Source of the DNA: Ephemerocybe angulata | Taxonomy: Eukaryota > Basidiomycota > Agaricomycetes > Agaricales > Psathyrellaceae | Assembly (NCBI GenBank): GCA_013368325.1 | Contig: JAACJK010000110.1 | Span: 1 to 64,000, forward strand | Direction: 5' to 3' | Length of the DNA: 64,000 nucleotides | In this document: positions 10,458 to 23,000 of the stretch, one piece after another | Layout of the letters: the number at the start of each line of letters is the position of its first letter | Numbering within the stretch: position 1 is the stretch's first letter | Notes under the pieces: generated by a model | What the model was told of the DNA's origin: nothing | Databases searched by the model: none | What the model saw: only the letters and a program-made list of their open reading frames with translations | Translations under genes and position numbers: made by a program

Positions 10458-10753
10458 ATGTCCCCATTTCAAAGAATGGCTCCCTTCCTGTTTGCAGGAG
10501 CAACAGGTCAGTTTAGTGTCAGCACTTGACCGCTTGCCCCAAGAGTTAAAAACGCCGTTCCAGGGATTGTGTCCGGTTATTATATCTTCAAACCACTGAT
10601 TCAGAATAGTCTCCAAGAGCGGTGAGTCTCATGTATTGATTCCTGCTTTTCACTCGGGACGACGCTGATGTTATAGCAAGTGCTCCGGCCACGGCTGTTC
10701 CAAAAGCCGAGGAGGCTCAAAAGGAACGAGGAACTGACGAAAATACTAAGTAA
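10458..10753 (+). CDS. Probable 59-aa single-pass membrane microprotein
   Basis: Three short exons join in frame: 10458-10506, 10564-10621 and 10681-10753 (180 nt, 59 aa). The protein starts MSPFQRMAPFLFAGATG, continues with the hydrophobic IVSGYYIFKPLIQ and ends in a charged tail (KAEEAQKERG). That is the layout of the small inner-membrane proteins of fungal mitochondria: a short N-terminus, one membrane segment and a charged tail. I do not know its name. Weak points: the second acceptor would be AAG rather than CAG or TAG (a TAG lies 4 nt upstream but gives a worse frame), and no single exon is long enough to stand alone. It converges on the USP39 gene with 99 bp between stop codons. Exon-to-exon phase agreement and the meaningful hydrophobicity pattern are the main support. 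Confidence 0.5.
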
Positions 10754-10852
10754 CTTCCCGCGGCCACCGTGTCCGAGATGCTCTGTTTCACCATTTCGTG
10801 TATCACAACGCCTAAAATCAAGGATATAGAGCGCAGTAGGAAATAGAGAGTA

Positions 10853-12825
10853 CTAAGCTTTCCCTCCATTGAAAGTGTCGTCATCCGAGCGACGTTCCCA
10901 TATCTATTACGAAAATAACATAAGTTGTCATGAATCTTACAAAGGAAAGGGAGGATTACCTGTAACACAGTTTCGCCCAAAAAGATCATCTCTTTCCTGG
11001 TCTCTTCGACAATCAAATCTTGTATCATCAGCCACTTTTCATTATCGACGCCTGCACCTCCAGCTCGAACGTGGACTTTCCACATGGTGTTTTCTTTGTC
11101 GCGTGTAGTTCCAGCAACGGACTCAAGAGTGATGTTCGCGATCAGATCGTAAAGAGTGGAGTCGTGGCTCGGAGGAGCGTCGATATCTGTGTGTCCCGGG
11201 TAAGTATAGAGGGGTTAACGGTATCGACGATTTAGCTTACAGTCTTTGAAGTCCAGACCGCGGAGCGGGAAATTGACGATGGTGGGGTTTTTCTCTTCAA
11301 CAAAGGCGTTCTTCATGAACCTCTTGAAATGTAGGATAATATAAGGAGGTAGTCTCTGGCACTTAAAGCGCCGGACATTCCCCAAAGATTCCTAAGACGT
11401 TCGTAAGCACCGCAGCACAGACATAGGGCACATCAATCGGACCTGTGTTGACTTGCCGTCGTACTTGGCGAGTACTGAGTGGATGTTCACTTGAGGGATG
11501 ATATTCTTCTCGACTGCATCTTGGAAGAGAGGTGGCGGCGGAAGGTCCACGGCGAGAAACAAGAAAGGAGAAACGGCTGTTTTGATATCTACCGGAACAT
11601 GTTCAGTCAGTCATCATGAGTATCTTAAGATTTTACCTTACCTCGATCAATGTCGAAGCGGGGCTTCGAGTCACTGCCTTCCGACTCCGGTCGGACGAGC
11701 ACTTGCTGGGTTTCCATCCGGAGCTCGCCCTGGAACGTCCTGAAGATGATACCTAACACAGTCCGGGTTCAGTGGGAGCGAAGGTTTAGAAAATGTAGAG
11801 CTTACTGGAGTTCTTCTTCTTGGTCCCACCGAGATCCTTGTGGAGATGGTTAAGCAACCAGCCTAAAAATTCGACGGGGTCACCCTGTTGCTCCAAGCGA
11901 AATTTCCCTGCGCTGACACGATTGACTTCCTGCAAGAATTCGTGGGGGCTGACTTGGCTTTTGAACAGCTTAGGGTTCCAAATCTTCTTCGCGAGCGCGG
12001 CGAATCGCTTTAGTAACTCAGATTCCTTCCCCTTGAAGTTGGACAGCAACAGACTATCCCTCAAAGGAGCAACATGCAGGAGGGCGTGGATAATGACGTT
12101 CATGTGATCGTTGTGCTTGATGTTATTGAGTCCAACATAACCTTGTAGGTATGGCTTGTGGGACAAATCATAGGATGCCTTGGATAGATATTGACCGGAG
12201 TGTATGGCGTTGATAGACGCGGGGCTGAATTTCGGAGCCAGAACAAACGAAATGTCGTCTAATGATGGATCGGAGACGTGATATCCGTCTGGGAGCACGT
12301 AGACCTGAGGTAACGGTCAGCAGAGGTGCGGTAAAGATGAGACGCCGCGCACTTTCGTAGTTTCAAGGTTGATAAAGACATGGTGGTCGTCGTGAATGGA
12401 ATGGGCATATGCGTAAGAATTGCGACCTCTGCCTTGGAAGTACTTTCCACATACGAGGCAGCCATAGATGTTGATGTTTGACAGCGACACAGAGCAGACT
12501 TTCTCAAAATCAAAATCGAGAACCTGTCTGTTGATCTATGATATAACGCATGTAAGTTGCAGGCGAGTTCAAGGGAAAGTGGCCAGAACAGACCGTGTCG
12601 AGGTACAGATCCGCTGCCCTGGGCTCCATGGCCTGTGCCGGACCAAAAGTCCCTTGTTCTTCTTCCTCCCAATCATCATCTATATCTTCTGTTTGCTCGA
12701 TTGACGAGGGCAGATTCTGCCCATCTGTATCCACCCTCGCACGTTTGGATGGCCGCTGCTGCATCGCGTCGATGTCCGCATCGTGGCTGTCGGCGTCTAT
12801 CCGTTTTGTCGAGATTTCGGCCATT
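10853..12825 (-). CDS. USP39/Sad1-type splicing factor, inactive ubiquitin protease fold
   Basis: Homologue of U4/U6.U5 tri-snRNP factor USP39 (yeast Sad1), needed for tri-snRNP assembly and splicing in the nucleus. After an acidic N-terminus with KRAR, the zinc-finger UBP block is clear (VCSVSLSNINIYGCLVCGKY, then a YAHSIHDDHHVF histidine block). Then comes the USP domain with GLNNIKHNDHMNVIIHAL, where active enzymes have the catalytic Cys box; here Asn-Asp-His replaces it, as in the family, so no protease activity is expected. Further family blocks are PPYIILHFKRFMKN and EKNPTIVNFPL. The last exon encodes QIWERRSDDDT, like the end of human USP39. ATG at 12825 chosen; the next bases upstream give no better start. 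At least eight exons, about 500 aa. It is head to head with Rsm22. Confidence 0.95.
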
Positions 12826-13154
12826 ATGGACAACTCTGCTCACTGTCTGAGTGGATGTGCACGTCGCGCGGTCGTGTGCAGGGGAGTGGCGGCGACGAGG
12901 TGATGGTTATTGCACAAGGCTGCAGTTACTGTTACAGTAAGGTTACAGTGCAGTACTTTGCCAAGCCCATTAGCACACATACACGTGACAGCATCCGAAA
13001 TTTAGCTGGTCATATAGTTAAACCGCCGACAGCACTTCTACCACAACCTCGCTCCCACTTCTTGGTGTATACAGGAACTCACGCGCTGGGCTGAGCTTCA
13101 AGATCTTTAGATTGGGTTAACAGCGAAGGTCTCGTCTTATCCTCAAAATACCCT
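12826..13154. promoter_or_regulatory. Bidirectional promoter of USP39 and Rsm22 genes
   Basis: This 329-bp spacer separates two divergent start codons (12825 - and 13155 +), so it must hold both promoters. A perfect E-box CACGTG lies at 12982-12987, the core site of Cbf1/Max-type bHLH proteins. A short repeat AGTTACTGTTACAGTAAGGTTACAGT occurs near 12923-12950 (three GTTAC copies). No TATA box is obvious. Confidence 0.5.
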
Positions 13155-15398
13155 ATGCTCAGCAATGCGTCACGAGCGGCTCGGCTGAGCGCTCAGAAGG
13201 GCTATCCTAGAGTCTGTCAGCGTGCGTTTGGCCGGTCCTGTCCATCTCTGACGCAGCAACCAAATGCACCACTCTCTCTGGATCCCAGTATGCAGGCTTT
13301 GCTGAAGGATATTGACATTTCTCTTCAAAACCACAAGGCTCAACCACAACCAGTACCGCGAGAGCTTGAAGCACTGTCCATTGAACCCCAAGAGGAGCAA
13401 GCATTGGGGGAGGAATTCTTGGAATATGGCCACGATATGCATCGAAAGTCGCCGGCAGCGTTGTTCGGGAGCCAACGAATTGGTGCTGTGGTGATTCCAA
13501 CCGAGCTGCAAGCTGCAGTCACGTCGGTGATCAATAGTGAGCGTCCCCTTGGGTCCTTTAATACGATTGACTCACCTGTACATAGACTCCGATAAATCCC
13601 AACTGCACAGCGATGCTTTGCGTCTTTTCGCCAAGTTGAACCCCGATGGGGAGACGACCGGTTGGGAGTTGCAGTTAGAAGCAAAGTACCGTTCCTATCA
13701 ACAGGGTGCCCGTCACGCTGAGCGGGATGCGACTGCGTTCGTATCTATTGCAATGCCGGGGCATTACTCGGCCATCTACTCTGTCTTCAACCACTTGAAG
13801 CACAGAATGGAACCTGGTTGGGAAATAGAGCGTGTCGTCGATTGGGGTGCAGGAGCGTATAGTGGCCTATGGTTCGTCTTTCCACTCTCTCGCGATGCCA
13901 GAGGCTAATATCCAACAGGGCGTCGTTATATTCCTTCCAAAAGCCCGGCGATGAAGTTGGCGAATTGGTTGCGGCGCAGTCGACAGTCAAAAGCTACTTA
14001 GGTATCGACAAGCGGGTCGGCTTGGTTGCGATTGGAAACAGGCTTCTCAAAGGTGAGCTTTCTGCTCACCCTTGAAAATAACAGAAGCTCATCTCACATT
14101 CAGATATATCCGTTTCTGAGGACCTGACCATCCAAAATCACAAGTCGCTACTGGAGGAGGACTACGTGCCTCGGGAAGAAGGACAAAAGACTCTGGGGCT
14201 TTCTGCATTCACTTTGTCATCTCTACCCACCCCTCTTGCCCGAAAACAACTTGTGAAGGAAATGTGGGAAAGCGGCGCCCATACCCTGGTGCGTAACACG
14301 CCTTATCTGTATCAACTTGCGTCTAACGCTAGTCACAGGTCCTCATTGACCATGACACCAAAGCCGGCTTTGAGTCTATTGCGTTGGCTCGGGAATACCT
14401 TCTTAAACTCGGAAGGAAGGAACTCGAAGACCCCACAAAGGAACCACTCACCATTAAAGGGTCACACGTATTGGCGCCCGTATGTGTCTGACTATGCTTC
14501 CGCCTTATCAATAGCACTCACTGGATGGTTATCAGTGCTCTCATGACAAGGCGTGTCCTCTCCTCAATGCAGGGTCGTCCCGCCTCGTCTGCGGATTCAG
14601 CCAGCGTTTGCAACGTCCTGAATTTGTCCGATTGACCAAACATTCAAAGGTAGGACACGAGGACGTCCAATACTCGTATGTCGTAATCCAACGTGGCGCC
14701 AGGCCTGGTCAGGTTACGAGCACCGTCGGTCGGCTGGGCCAGGTCGGAGCAAGGGCAATCAATGCACAAATTGCCAAGTCTACCCCTGTGAAGCAGCTCT
14801 CCCTCTTCGATGAAAAACATGACTCCGCTCCCCATGCTGCTCCCATTCGAAGTCCGGAATCAGAATCACAAGCCCTTTCTCAGCTGTCCGAGGACACGTC
14901 ACTTGAAGAGCTTCAGAACACACTGAGGCAGGAGGTATACCACTGGCCTCGCTTGGTGTTTCCACCGATGAAAAAGAGCGGTCACGTCATTTTGGACAGT
15001 TGCACTCCAGAAGGTCGGCACTGATACACTTCTGCGCACTTGGAATGAAGTTAACATTGCCCCTCTCCTCCATCACAGGAAAAATCATGCGTTTGACGAT
15101 ACCGAAGTCGCAAGGAAAGCAGCCTTACTACGACGCCCGCAAGTCCTCATGGGGCGACTTGTTCCCCCACCCATCCAAGAACAAGCCACAGGAACGCATG
15201 GATATCGTGAACAGCAGCGGAAAGGTCAAGGCCGTCCATCGAGACCATATCGGAAAAAGTCGTTTGGAAAAAGACGGCAAAGGAAAGCGCATGTTCGACC
15301 TCGTGCAACCTTCGGTGCGTGAAGCGAAGAAGGAGAATCGACGTTGGGAGCGCATGAGGAAGGCGGAGGATGTCTGGAGAGAAGAGTCTGATAGCTGA
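13155..15398 (+). CDS. Rsm22/METTL17 mitochondrial ribosome assembly methyltransferase-like protein
   Basis: Member of the Rsm22 (METTL17) family, acting on the mitochondrial small ribosomal subunit. The N-terminus is basic and Arg/Ser-rich (ASRAARLSAQKG), fitting a mitochondrial targeting sequence. Recognisable blocks are MPGHYSAIYSVFNHLKHR, the methyltransferase motif I region RVVDWGAGAYSGLW, and TLVLIDHDTKAGFESIALAR. The cysteine motif CSHDKACPL follows, with another Cys in LVCGFSQR, part of the Fe-S cluster site known in the family. Next come YSYVVIQRG and a late RLTIPKSQGKQPYYDARKSS block with a Lys/Arg-rich C-terminus. About seven exons with short introns, for example the one before the CSHD exon at roughly 14480-14535. 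The ATG at 13155 begins the targeting-like stretch. Confidence 0.92.
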
Positions 15399-15554
15399 AC
15401 GGAGTAGTCAGACAACTACCACCCATTACCCGACCTTGCTGCCACCTTAATTTATCTACCTACCCCTCTCTACTCAAACACCACTCCCTCACTCATTTGG
15501 TCAAGGTTTCCACCTATATTAAATACTAGTCTATGTTAATGTAATCATCGCTCT

Positions 15555-16685
15555 CTAGATATCAGCAATACGAATGCCAGGTCCTTGTCTCGAACTAAGG
15601 ATGACTTTCTTGATGGGGGTGACTGCGAACAAGCGTTAGAATGGTATGAACTGGGAGAATCCGGCTAGTTGCGTACCAGGCTTGGGGGCACTTCCTTTCG
15701 CCCGGTTTCGGTCACTTTCGTCTCTCATATTGCCAGTCGCTTTCTTGACCGACGTCAAGAAATGTCGGATGTTCTTGACAACATCCTCCACTGGGAAGTT
15801 CATCTACGGAACGAAAGTTAATACAGTCGTAATATGGGCTTTGTCGCAACAGCAACTGACCACTGCGATAGGAGCACGGATCGTGCCTGACTTATCGGCC
15901 CTCCACTCGCTAGTACCCCGTAGGCGCTGGAGATAGCCAGCAACGTCGTCGACGACAGTTCCCCTACGCTCCGAAGGCATCAAACCGAGAGGACCGAGGA
16001 AGCGACCAAGCCTGGGAGTGATGGCGCGGATGAGGTCTGGGGTACACAGGACAGTCGTTGGTCGAAGTCGGTTGTTCAGGATCTAGCGGGCCGTCAGTGC
16101 TACTTTGGAATAGCAGGAAGAGGTGCAACGTACCGCTTCGCACATTTCAAGACCTCCAACAAAGTCAGCCCCTGCCTTCTTAGCGTCCTCTGCTTGCTTT
16201 CCCTCCGCAAACACGAGAATCTTCTCGTCCGGGGACGACTTTGCTTCCCGGGGAAGACTGACACGTCCTTTGGGCACAGCGATACCATTTCCGACCAGCG
16301 TCTTGATGGAAAGTTCGTATATAGCGTTCGGCGACGCAACCTCAACAGCCTATGCACTCCGCATTAGCTCTAAGCGGGGTATAGGTCACTACTTGCAACG
16401 CACCCTCAAAACCTGGATGGCATCCAACAAGGGCAGCTTTTCCGCCTTGGCATCGAGCTTCGCTGCTATGGCCTCCCTTCGTTTAGCCTTGGCCGCCATG
16501 GCTTTCTTTGAAGGCACCCGAATCGCGGACTTCGGGTCGCGTCGTAGCTGCACTGCTGGCGTTGTCGAGAACTGACGCCATGCTGAAGAGTCCTGCAATG
16601 AACTTCAGGTGGGTCCGGTCATACAGTAGTTATTGGTACGTACAATGCACGGCCGTGAGCAACGACGGAATATTGAGCCGAGCAT
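15555..16685 (-). CDS. Mitochondrial large-subunit ribosomal protein uL1m
   Basis: L1-family protein of the mitochondrial ribosome stalk. Exon 1 is 16644-16685 (14 codons, MLGSIFRRCSRPCI), and its GTACGT donor joins the next exon in phase 0. That exon has SSAWRQFSTTPA, a typical cleaved mitochondrial presequence. L1 blocks follow: AIYELSIKTLVGNGIAVPKG, ILVFAEGKQAEDAKKAGADF, VGGLEMCEAI, and LGRFLGPLGLMPSERRGTVV (the L1 signature region). The last exon ends VILSSRQGPGIRIADI before a TAG at 15555-15557. At least five exons, with about 300 residues expected. It converges on Rsm22, another mitoribosome-related gene, with 156 bp between stops. Confidence 0.93.
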
Positions 16686-17067
16686 GGTTGTGTTTCTGAA
16701 CCAGTCGCGTAAAGATTTTTGGGCGTCGAGGTTGCCAGAAATGTGTGAATCTCTTTCCTCTCCTGGCTGAGAAGGTGCACCGCCACTGATCATGAATTGT
16801 GTAGGCGCCCGTCATCTGGCAAAACCTGGCACTTGGCGCTCAGAATGCGCTCAGGTAGAAAGGTAAGTTCCAGTAAAAGCCTTAACGTGCAACAGCCTGT
16901 AGTTAGAGATATAGTTGCAGATAGTGTAGATACTGATGCACATGTATGGTGATACAATTAATAATTAGAAAGGTCCGGCGTATGTTTCGTTGCTGTGCGG
17001 TGGATCGTGAAAATATCGTGCATGTGTCGTGAAGGGGAAGAGGGATCGTCGATAACAATTCTGGTTT
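16686..17067. other. Promoter region of uL1m and 3' end region of FAB1
   Basis: A 382-bp spacer between two reverse-strand genes. It is AT-rich around 16900-16990 (TTAATAATTAGAAA), which fits a polyadenylation zone for the upstream kinase gene. No open frame of interest. Confidence 0.45.
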
Positions 17068-20000
17068 TCACCAATCTGGCCAAAGCTCAGCAAGACTGGA
17101 CGAGTCCTCTTCGGGAGCGTCTTTGTGTTTCATCCAGCGATCCGGAACCTGAAACGGTTGAGCTAAAGCCCTCGAACAACAAGAAACTACTCACCAAAGG
17201 GAAGTATCGCTCCATAGCGCTAAGAAAGCGTTGCCGGTACTGTTTCGGCGTGACGATGGTCGGTTCTCCTTTCCCAGCACCACCGAGAAACGTTGACTCT
17301 TTCACCCAGCTTTCCAACTTCTTATCCCATGTGTATGTTCGGATGTAATCTGCACAGGGCTCGTGAGGGAAGTCGAGGTATTGAGCCAGGGAGACTCACC
17401 GACTATACCGAGAACTAGCTCGTTGGTTTGACTATCAACACCACATACCAGAGAGTAATCCATGACATTGATGTCAGCTAAGAACTTGCTGTCGTTATAC
17501 AGGGCACCTCGGAGGATTCGCTTTGAGTGTTCCCGAACGTAGAAGGGGTTCGTATGTGCGGCTACGTGGAACAGATCAGACCGGCTAAGTGGATCGCCCA
17601 AGTCCCAATACGAACCTTCCACTAGATTCTCATCAAGCAAAACCTCGTTTTCCTGGCCGGTAGGTTGGACATGCCTATTCCTGGTCGACCCTTTAAGATC
17701 GTAGATCTAGAAACGTCCGTCAGCAACTGCCTCATAGCTTTCTAGATAACAAATCAATCACCCTTGCAAACCGTCTGTCGTAGAACAGATTCTCCATAAC
17801 AAGAAGGTTCATCTGAGTAGACTTCGACTTTCTGGGGCCACGATCCTTCCCAGTTAACTTGAAGGTGAGCTTGTAGCAACCGAAAACTTTGGCGAGGAGG
17901 GTTGGCCGCTGAATATTCCATTCGTCAGTACATGCGAGTTCCTTCCTTCCAGAGACTTACATTCGCATTGACAGCAGACGACATATAGTCGAAATAGGCA
18001 GGGGCAAATGTCTCCATTGTCTGAAGTTCTGCCCTGGAGAGTTCCTTCGCAATGAAGCGGTCGTCTTTGTTGAGAAGAATTATATATACGTCGCCTGGTT
18101 TATATATTAGTCAGACTCACCTTGTGTCTTGAGGAAGGCAGAACCCGACTTCCCGCCACTGGCCTTCCACTTGACACATCTTGCCAGGGACTCGACGATA
18201 CTCTTTTCACAGTCGAACATCCTGCGAATTGCGTCGAATTGTTCCGGGAACAATACAGTGCAGCTAATGGTCAGCCCGCCACTTTCGAAGACTAATATAG
18301 TGTCAGAATTATTGGGAGATGAAGAATAGTGAGATACCCACTGATTGCCCAAGGAAGCTTCGAGGAAGAAGAGCGTAGACCATCCGTGTCTATCCCATCC
18401 GCAGCATCGACATTGACAACGCCCCATGTCGAGGTTGACTCAGCGACCGAGCGATCATCCGGCATGAAAGCTTCTGTGCCTTCAAACAAAGCTGCATCAG
18501 TTCGTGCTCCTCGTTTGTCTGAGCGGGACTTGGCAAGCATCTCTCGATACTGCTGCGAGCTAAGGAACGGTGAGAATGGCAGACTCCAGGGAAATCTGCG
18601 AGGCTTACCCTAGGGCTAGAGCGATAATGGATGTGGGTTCATCTAGTCGTACGACCATGTCAGAGAAGATGTGCTCTGGGTCGCGGAAGGGGTCGTCCTG
18701 GTCCATGGCCAAAGTCCAAAAGCCCGAAAGGGCGTTCAAAATGGAATTTCTCGTCTGTCCGTACTCATTGTCAGACATTGGAGGTGTTCGCGGATGCTCT
18801 CGTTTTGGCCGCGCTGGGCCCAAGGACTGGATGGACGAATTAATGTCCGGCGTTTCTGGTGTATCAGGCGGGGGAGGAGCGACCACTTCTAGAGTCACTT
18901 CAGGGCCTTCAACTGTCGAGGCAGTAGACGGAGTAGTGGCTTTATCCTCTGCTGGCGTTTCCGGAAGGGGTGTTTCCGGGTCTTCCTCTGGCTTCGGCGG
19001 TTTGGTTGCCTTCTGGTCACGCTTTGGAGCACCCCTTTCCTCTTCCATCCCATCAGCCTCATCGTCAGCTTCGCTAGAAGAATCTGCTCCCTCCTCCTCC
19101 TCCTCTGGTTCGCTGTTTATAGCGTCCATACTCTTTAGAACTTCAACCTTGGCTTTACTGGAAGCCACAGGCCTGGCCCCCCTCCCTCGGAACATTGGAT
19201 GCTTGGGTTTCTGCACTTCCCGAGAGGTGATACGTTCCCAGTGATTAGCCAGGTTAGAGACTTTCGTCGCCCCAGTTGCAGGCCTTCGGAACGTAGTTTT
19301 GGTCGAAGAGGCAGAAGGCGGTCGGGAGGGTGTACGCTCCCTGGTATGGCTCGGTACCCGTATTTTGCTGGGCCGCTGCGATGACAGCCGTCTCGTGGGT
19401 GAACTAGGTCTACTGGGAACATCCTTACCCTTCAACTTTAGATGGGCGCCTCTTTTCTCGGGAGAGTGCATGCGAGAAGGTGGCTGCGAGTCGAGGTTAG
19501 TGACGCCCGCTGCACCCACACCGAGTCCATAAGCCCTTCTGCTAGGAATAGGACGGGGGAGGCGAGGTGCTACGTTCGCAGCATATCCCTGCTCAAAGTC
19601 GGATGTAGAGGGTTTCCGAGCGATGAGGTGCTTGGTTTTAGTCCTGGTCGCAGATCGCCGAGGGATAAATGTGGGATACTCTGAGTCCTGTTCACTCTCA
19701 GACATGGGTGCAAACGCGGTCTTGGAAAGCTCTTGGACGCCCTGGGCAGGGATATAATCGGAGTACTTCCTAACCAACTCTGCCACATTTGGTTGGGTAG
19801 ACCTCCTAGGAAGGCGCGACAACCTTGAAATTGGGACTTCGGTGGCAGGAAGTGTCGGAATGACAAGAACCTGTGGGTTCTATACATCAGTATCTGGCGA
19901 CACCCGCCTTATAAATATTGCTGACCTTCTTCCTTTTGCGCTCCTTAGCAGCTCCAACTGTACGACTTTCGCCTCTAGCCGCACCGATAGTCGAGTCACT

Positions 20001-23000
20001 ATCAGGATCTGGGTCATGCTTTTCTGGCACAGCACTATCAACGCTATCCTCCGTGTCATCATGGCGGGTGATTTCAATGGACGGCACAGTAGCAGGAGTC
20101 GGATCTGGCATACCAGGCTGAACGCTTTCAGCTGGCGATTCCACGACCGGCGTACTGGTATTCGGCGGTTCATCCATCTTCTCCTTTGCCTCGACAGTCA
20201 CCTTCGCCTTCTCGGTCTCACCCTCCAATTCTCCCTTCTCCTTCAACTCCCCCACCTTCTCAACTTCCCCTCCCTTCTTCGCAGCAGAGTCCGGGACACT
20301 CTCCGACTCCGATACATCCGACGCCGAAGACATGCTTGTAAATGAATCCCCAGTCGGCTTTCTCGACCTCCTCGCCCCATCCTCTGCCTCCGACGCATTC
20401 GAGGAGTAATGCTGTGCATCCGAGAAGCCTGGCAAGTCGTACTTCCACTGCATTGCCCTGACGGAGCCAAAGGCAGTCTTTCGCTTGCTCAGCGATGCAT
20501 CCCACTTCTCCAGATTGTACCTCAGCCTGGGAAGTTTGTCGAACACTTCTTGCCATGCGAATACCTTGTTCTGTCGGTAGGCATAGACTTGGTTTATGGC
20601 CAAAGTATCCGTTGGGGTCGTCTCGCGATAGCTCTTGTTGATCAAATCCATCACCTCCCGTCGCTCCACCTCTGATCTCGTCAGAAGGAGTTGCACCTGA
20701 GCCTTCAACTTCTCGTCCACCTCATCCTCCCCAGTCGCAGTTTCCATTGCCCAGCCCCTGAGATCGCCCACCAATCCGTCGTACCACCTATTGTTCCTCT
20801 GGTGCAATATATTGAATTCCCGGTTCTTGATCTCCAGCTGCGTCTCGGGTCGTATGCGTATCTTGAACGGCGGGAACACAAGCTCCTGGAGTGTGATAGG
20901 GTCGGTTTGGAAGCGGATAGTCATGCCTTTGCTGGCAAAGTACCGATAATGATGTTGATACATGTTATGCGGGCACCCCACCAAGCCAGCGTCAGACGGG
21001 TAGAAGTAGGCCTCCAAGAACTTGGCGAACGAGTACCTCTGCATTTCCTCCGAGATGATGACGAACCGCGAGATCCATGAGCATATACGGCACACGCTCC
21101 ATGTTGTGATCTGCTGGGCCGACTGAGAGAGTAAAGGACGCGACACGACGATTTGGCCATCCCACTGCTCGACCGCGATAGATATCCTCGTCGAATTGTG
21201 GATAAACACTTTCGCGTGGCGCGCCAACGGCTGATCACAGGACTTTCCTTGGCATATCGCCTTGGGGTCCAAGAACTGTACGAGCGTGTCCGACACCGAC
21301 TTCTCGATGAACTGCCCCAGCGTCAGGTCATTTTCCCCGTAGAACAGGACGTACTGTAGAGTCGGAGGGAAACAAGGCCGGCTGCTGTCCAGACCACTGA
21401 TAGGCACGGTGTACTCCCGCAAGTAGATGCACTGATACTTCTCCACCACAAAGTCGTCCTTGTTCTTCCGCAAGTACCATTCCCATATACTCATGTATTC
21501 TTCCCGCTTCCACTCGAGCAAGCTGACGCGACTCTGCAGTGCCAAGTCCTCCACCGTCTTCAAAGGCTCCTTCTCTTCTTCCTCGGTGACCGGAGGCCCA
21601 CTCAGCAGCCTTGCAATCTGCTGGTGGTTGGGGAGAGTCATGGCGGGAATGGCGGGGTTCATAGGCGAAAAGTACGAATCACCCTCCACCATGGGTGCTG
21701 GCGACATATACGGCGTAATGGACTCCATCGCATTCGGCGTCGCTGGGAAGTGAGATGGTAGAGCCTCGATCTGCGCGCTGATATCCTCTTGCCCGAGTAC
21801 CTGCTGCTCCTGCTGCTGTTCAAGCTCATGCACATTGGTGATGGCTGCAGGCGTCGTCACCGTCACCTCCTGCGCGTGCTTCGCCCTCGTCTGCTCCTCT
21901 AGCCGAACTATCTCGTCCTCCCAATCTTGCCGAGCAGCTGTGAGCTCATCGTCCAGCTCCTTCATCCGTTGAATAGGGTAGGGAGGGGGGAAGCGGAGGG
22001 TGGCGGATACGGATATAAAGGTCTTGTTGTACGGCTCCAGCGCTTCCGTGATTCGCTTGCTCAGTTGATTCTCATCCTCGGCAACCTTCTCCTCCCCGTC
22101 CTCTCCTACGACCGTGATACTCGCGGTTGGAGTTGTCGCAGACGTATCTGCATCGCTCGAGTTGTCGATACTGTTGTTTGATACCGCCGCCGTGAACCCT
22201 GCCAACGTATGGACCGAATGGCTCGACGAGTGTCGACTATGTGTGTTCGGCGGTGTTGCTTCCGGGTTCAGCGTCGAGACGTTGATATTCGTATCCAACC
22301 ACAGATGCATCTCCAGCTTCAAGTTCCGCACAATGAACGTCAGAAACCTCATCACCTTCTTGATCTTCCGCAATGTTTCGACATCCCCACCCCTCAGGAT
22401 AATCGTACACCCCATGTCTTTGCCGCACCCCTCGAATCGCATGTACGTCTTCCGCCTCCCAGGAATGAGATGGTGATCGAAAGTCTGGATTTTGAACCGC
22501 TCACAGTGGCCCAATCTCGGCTCCAAGGCCAACTTGTCCATAGACGAGAAGACGTCTCCTCCTGTCATCCTCGCCACCGTCTGCACCGCCGTCGGCTTCA
22601 CAGTCCTGGCGACCGCGATATTATGTTTCGCCAGGGCGTCCAGTGCAATACGAGAAACCGACTTTTCTACCAGCACTACGTGCGGGCGCAGCGCTGCAAT
22701 CCGACTCGCGAGATTGGTCAGGTACTCTTTCTCCTGCCTCACAATCTGCCCAAAGTGCATGTACTGCCCCTCGACTCTGTGGAACTCCAGCGGAAACGTG
22801 ACCAGCATGACCCTGGGGTTGTGCAGGAGCCGAGACATCTGTTTGTGTGCGACGTTCTTGGTGATGACCGCCCCCTCCACGTATTCAGAGTCCTTCGGCG
22901 TGCCTCCTGGTATCTTCTTGATCTTGACATATCGCCGCACGTCCATATCTTGTCCTTGCCGATGGGCCAGAGACTTGAATGTCAGGTCTTTCGTGATCCG

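Noticed and set aside
10853..12825. Reading USP39 as an active deubiquitinase
   Set aside because: The Cys-box position carries Asn-Asp-His, as in the inactive splicing members of the family.
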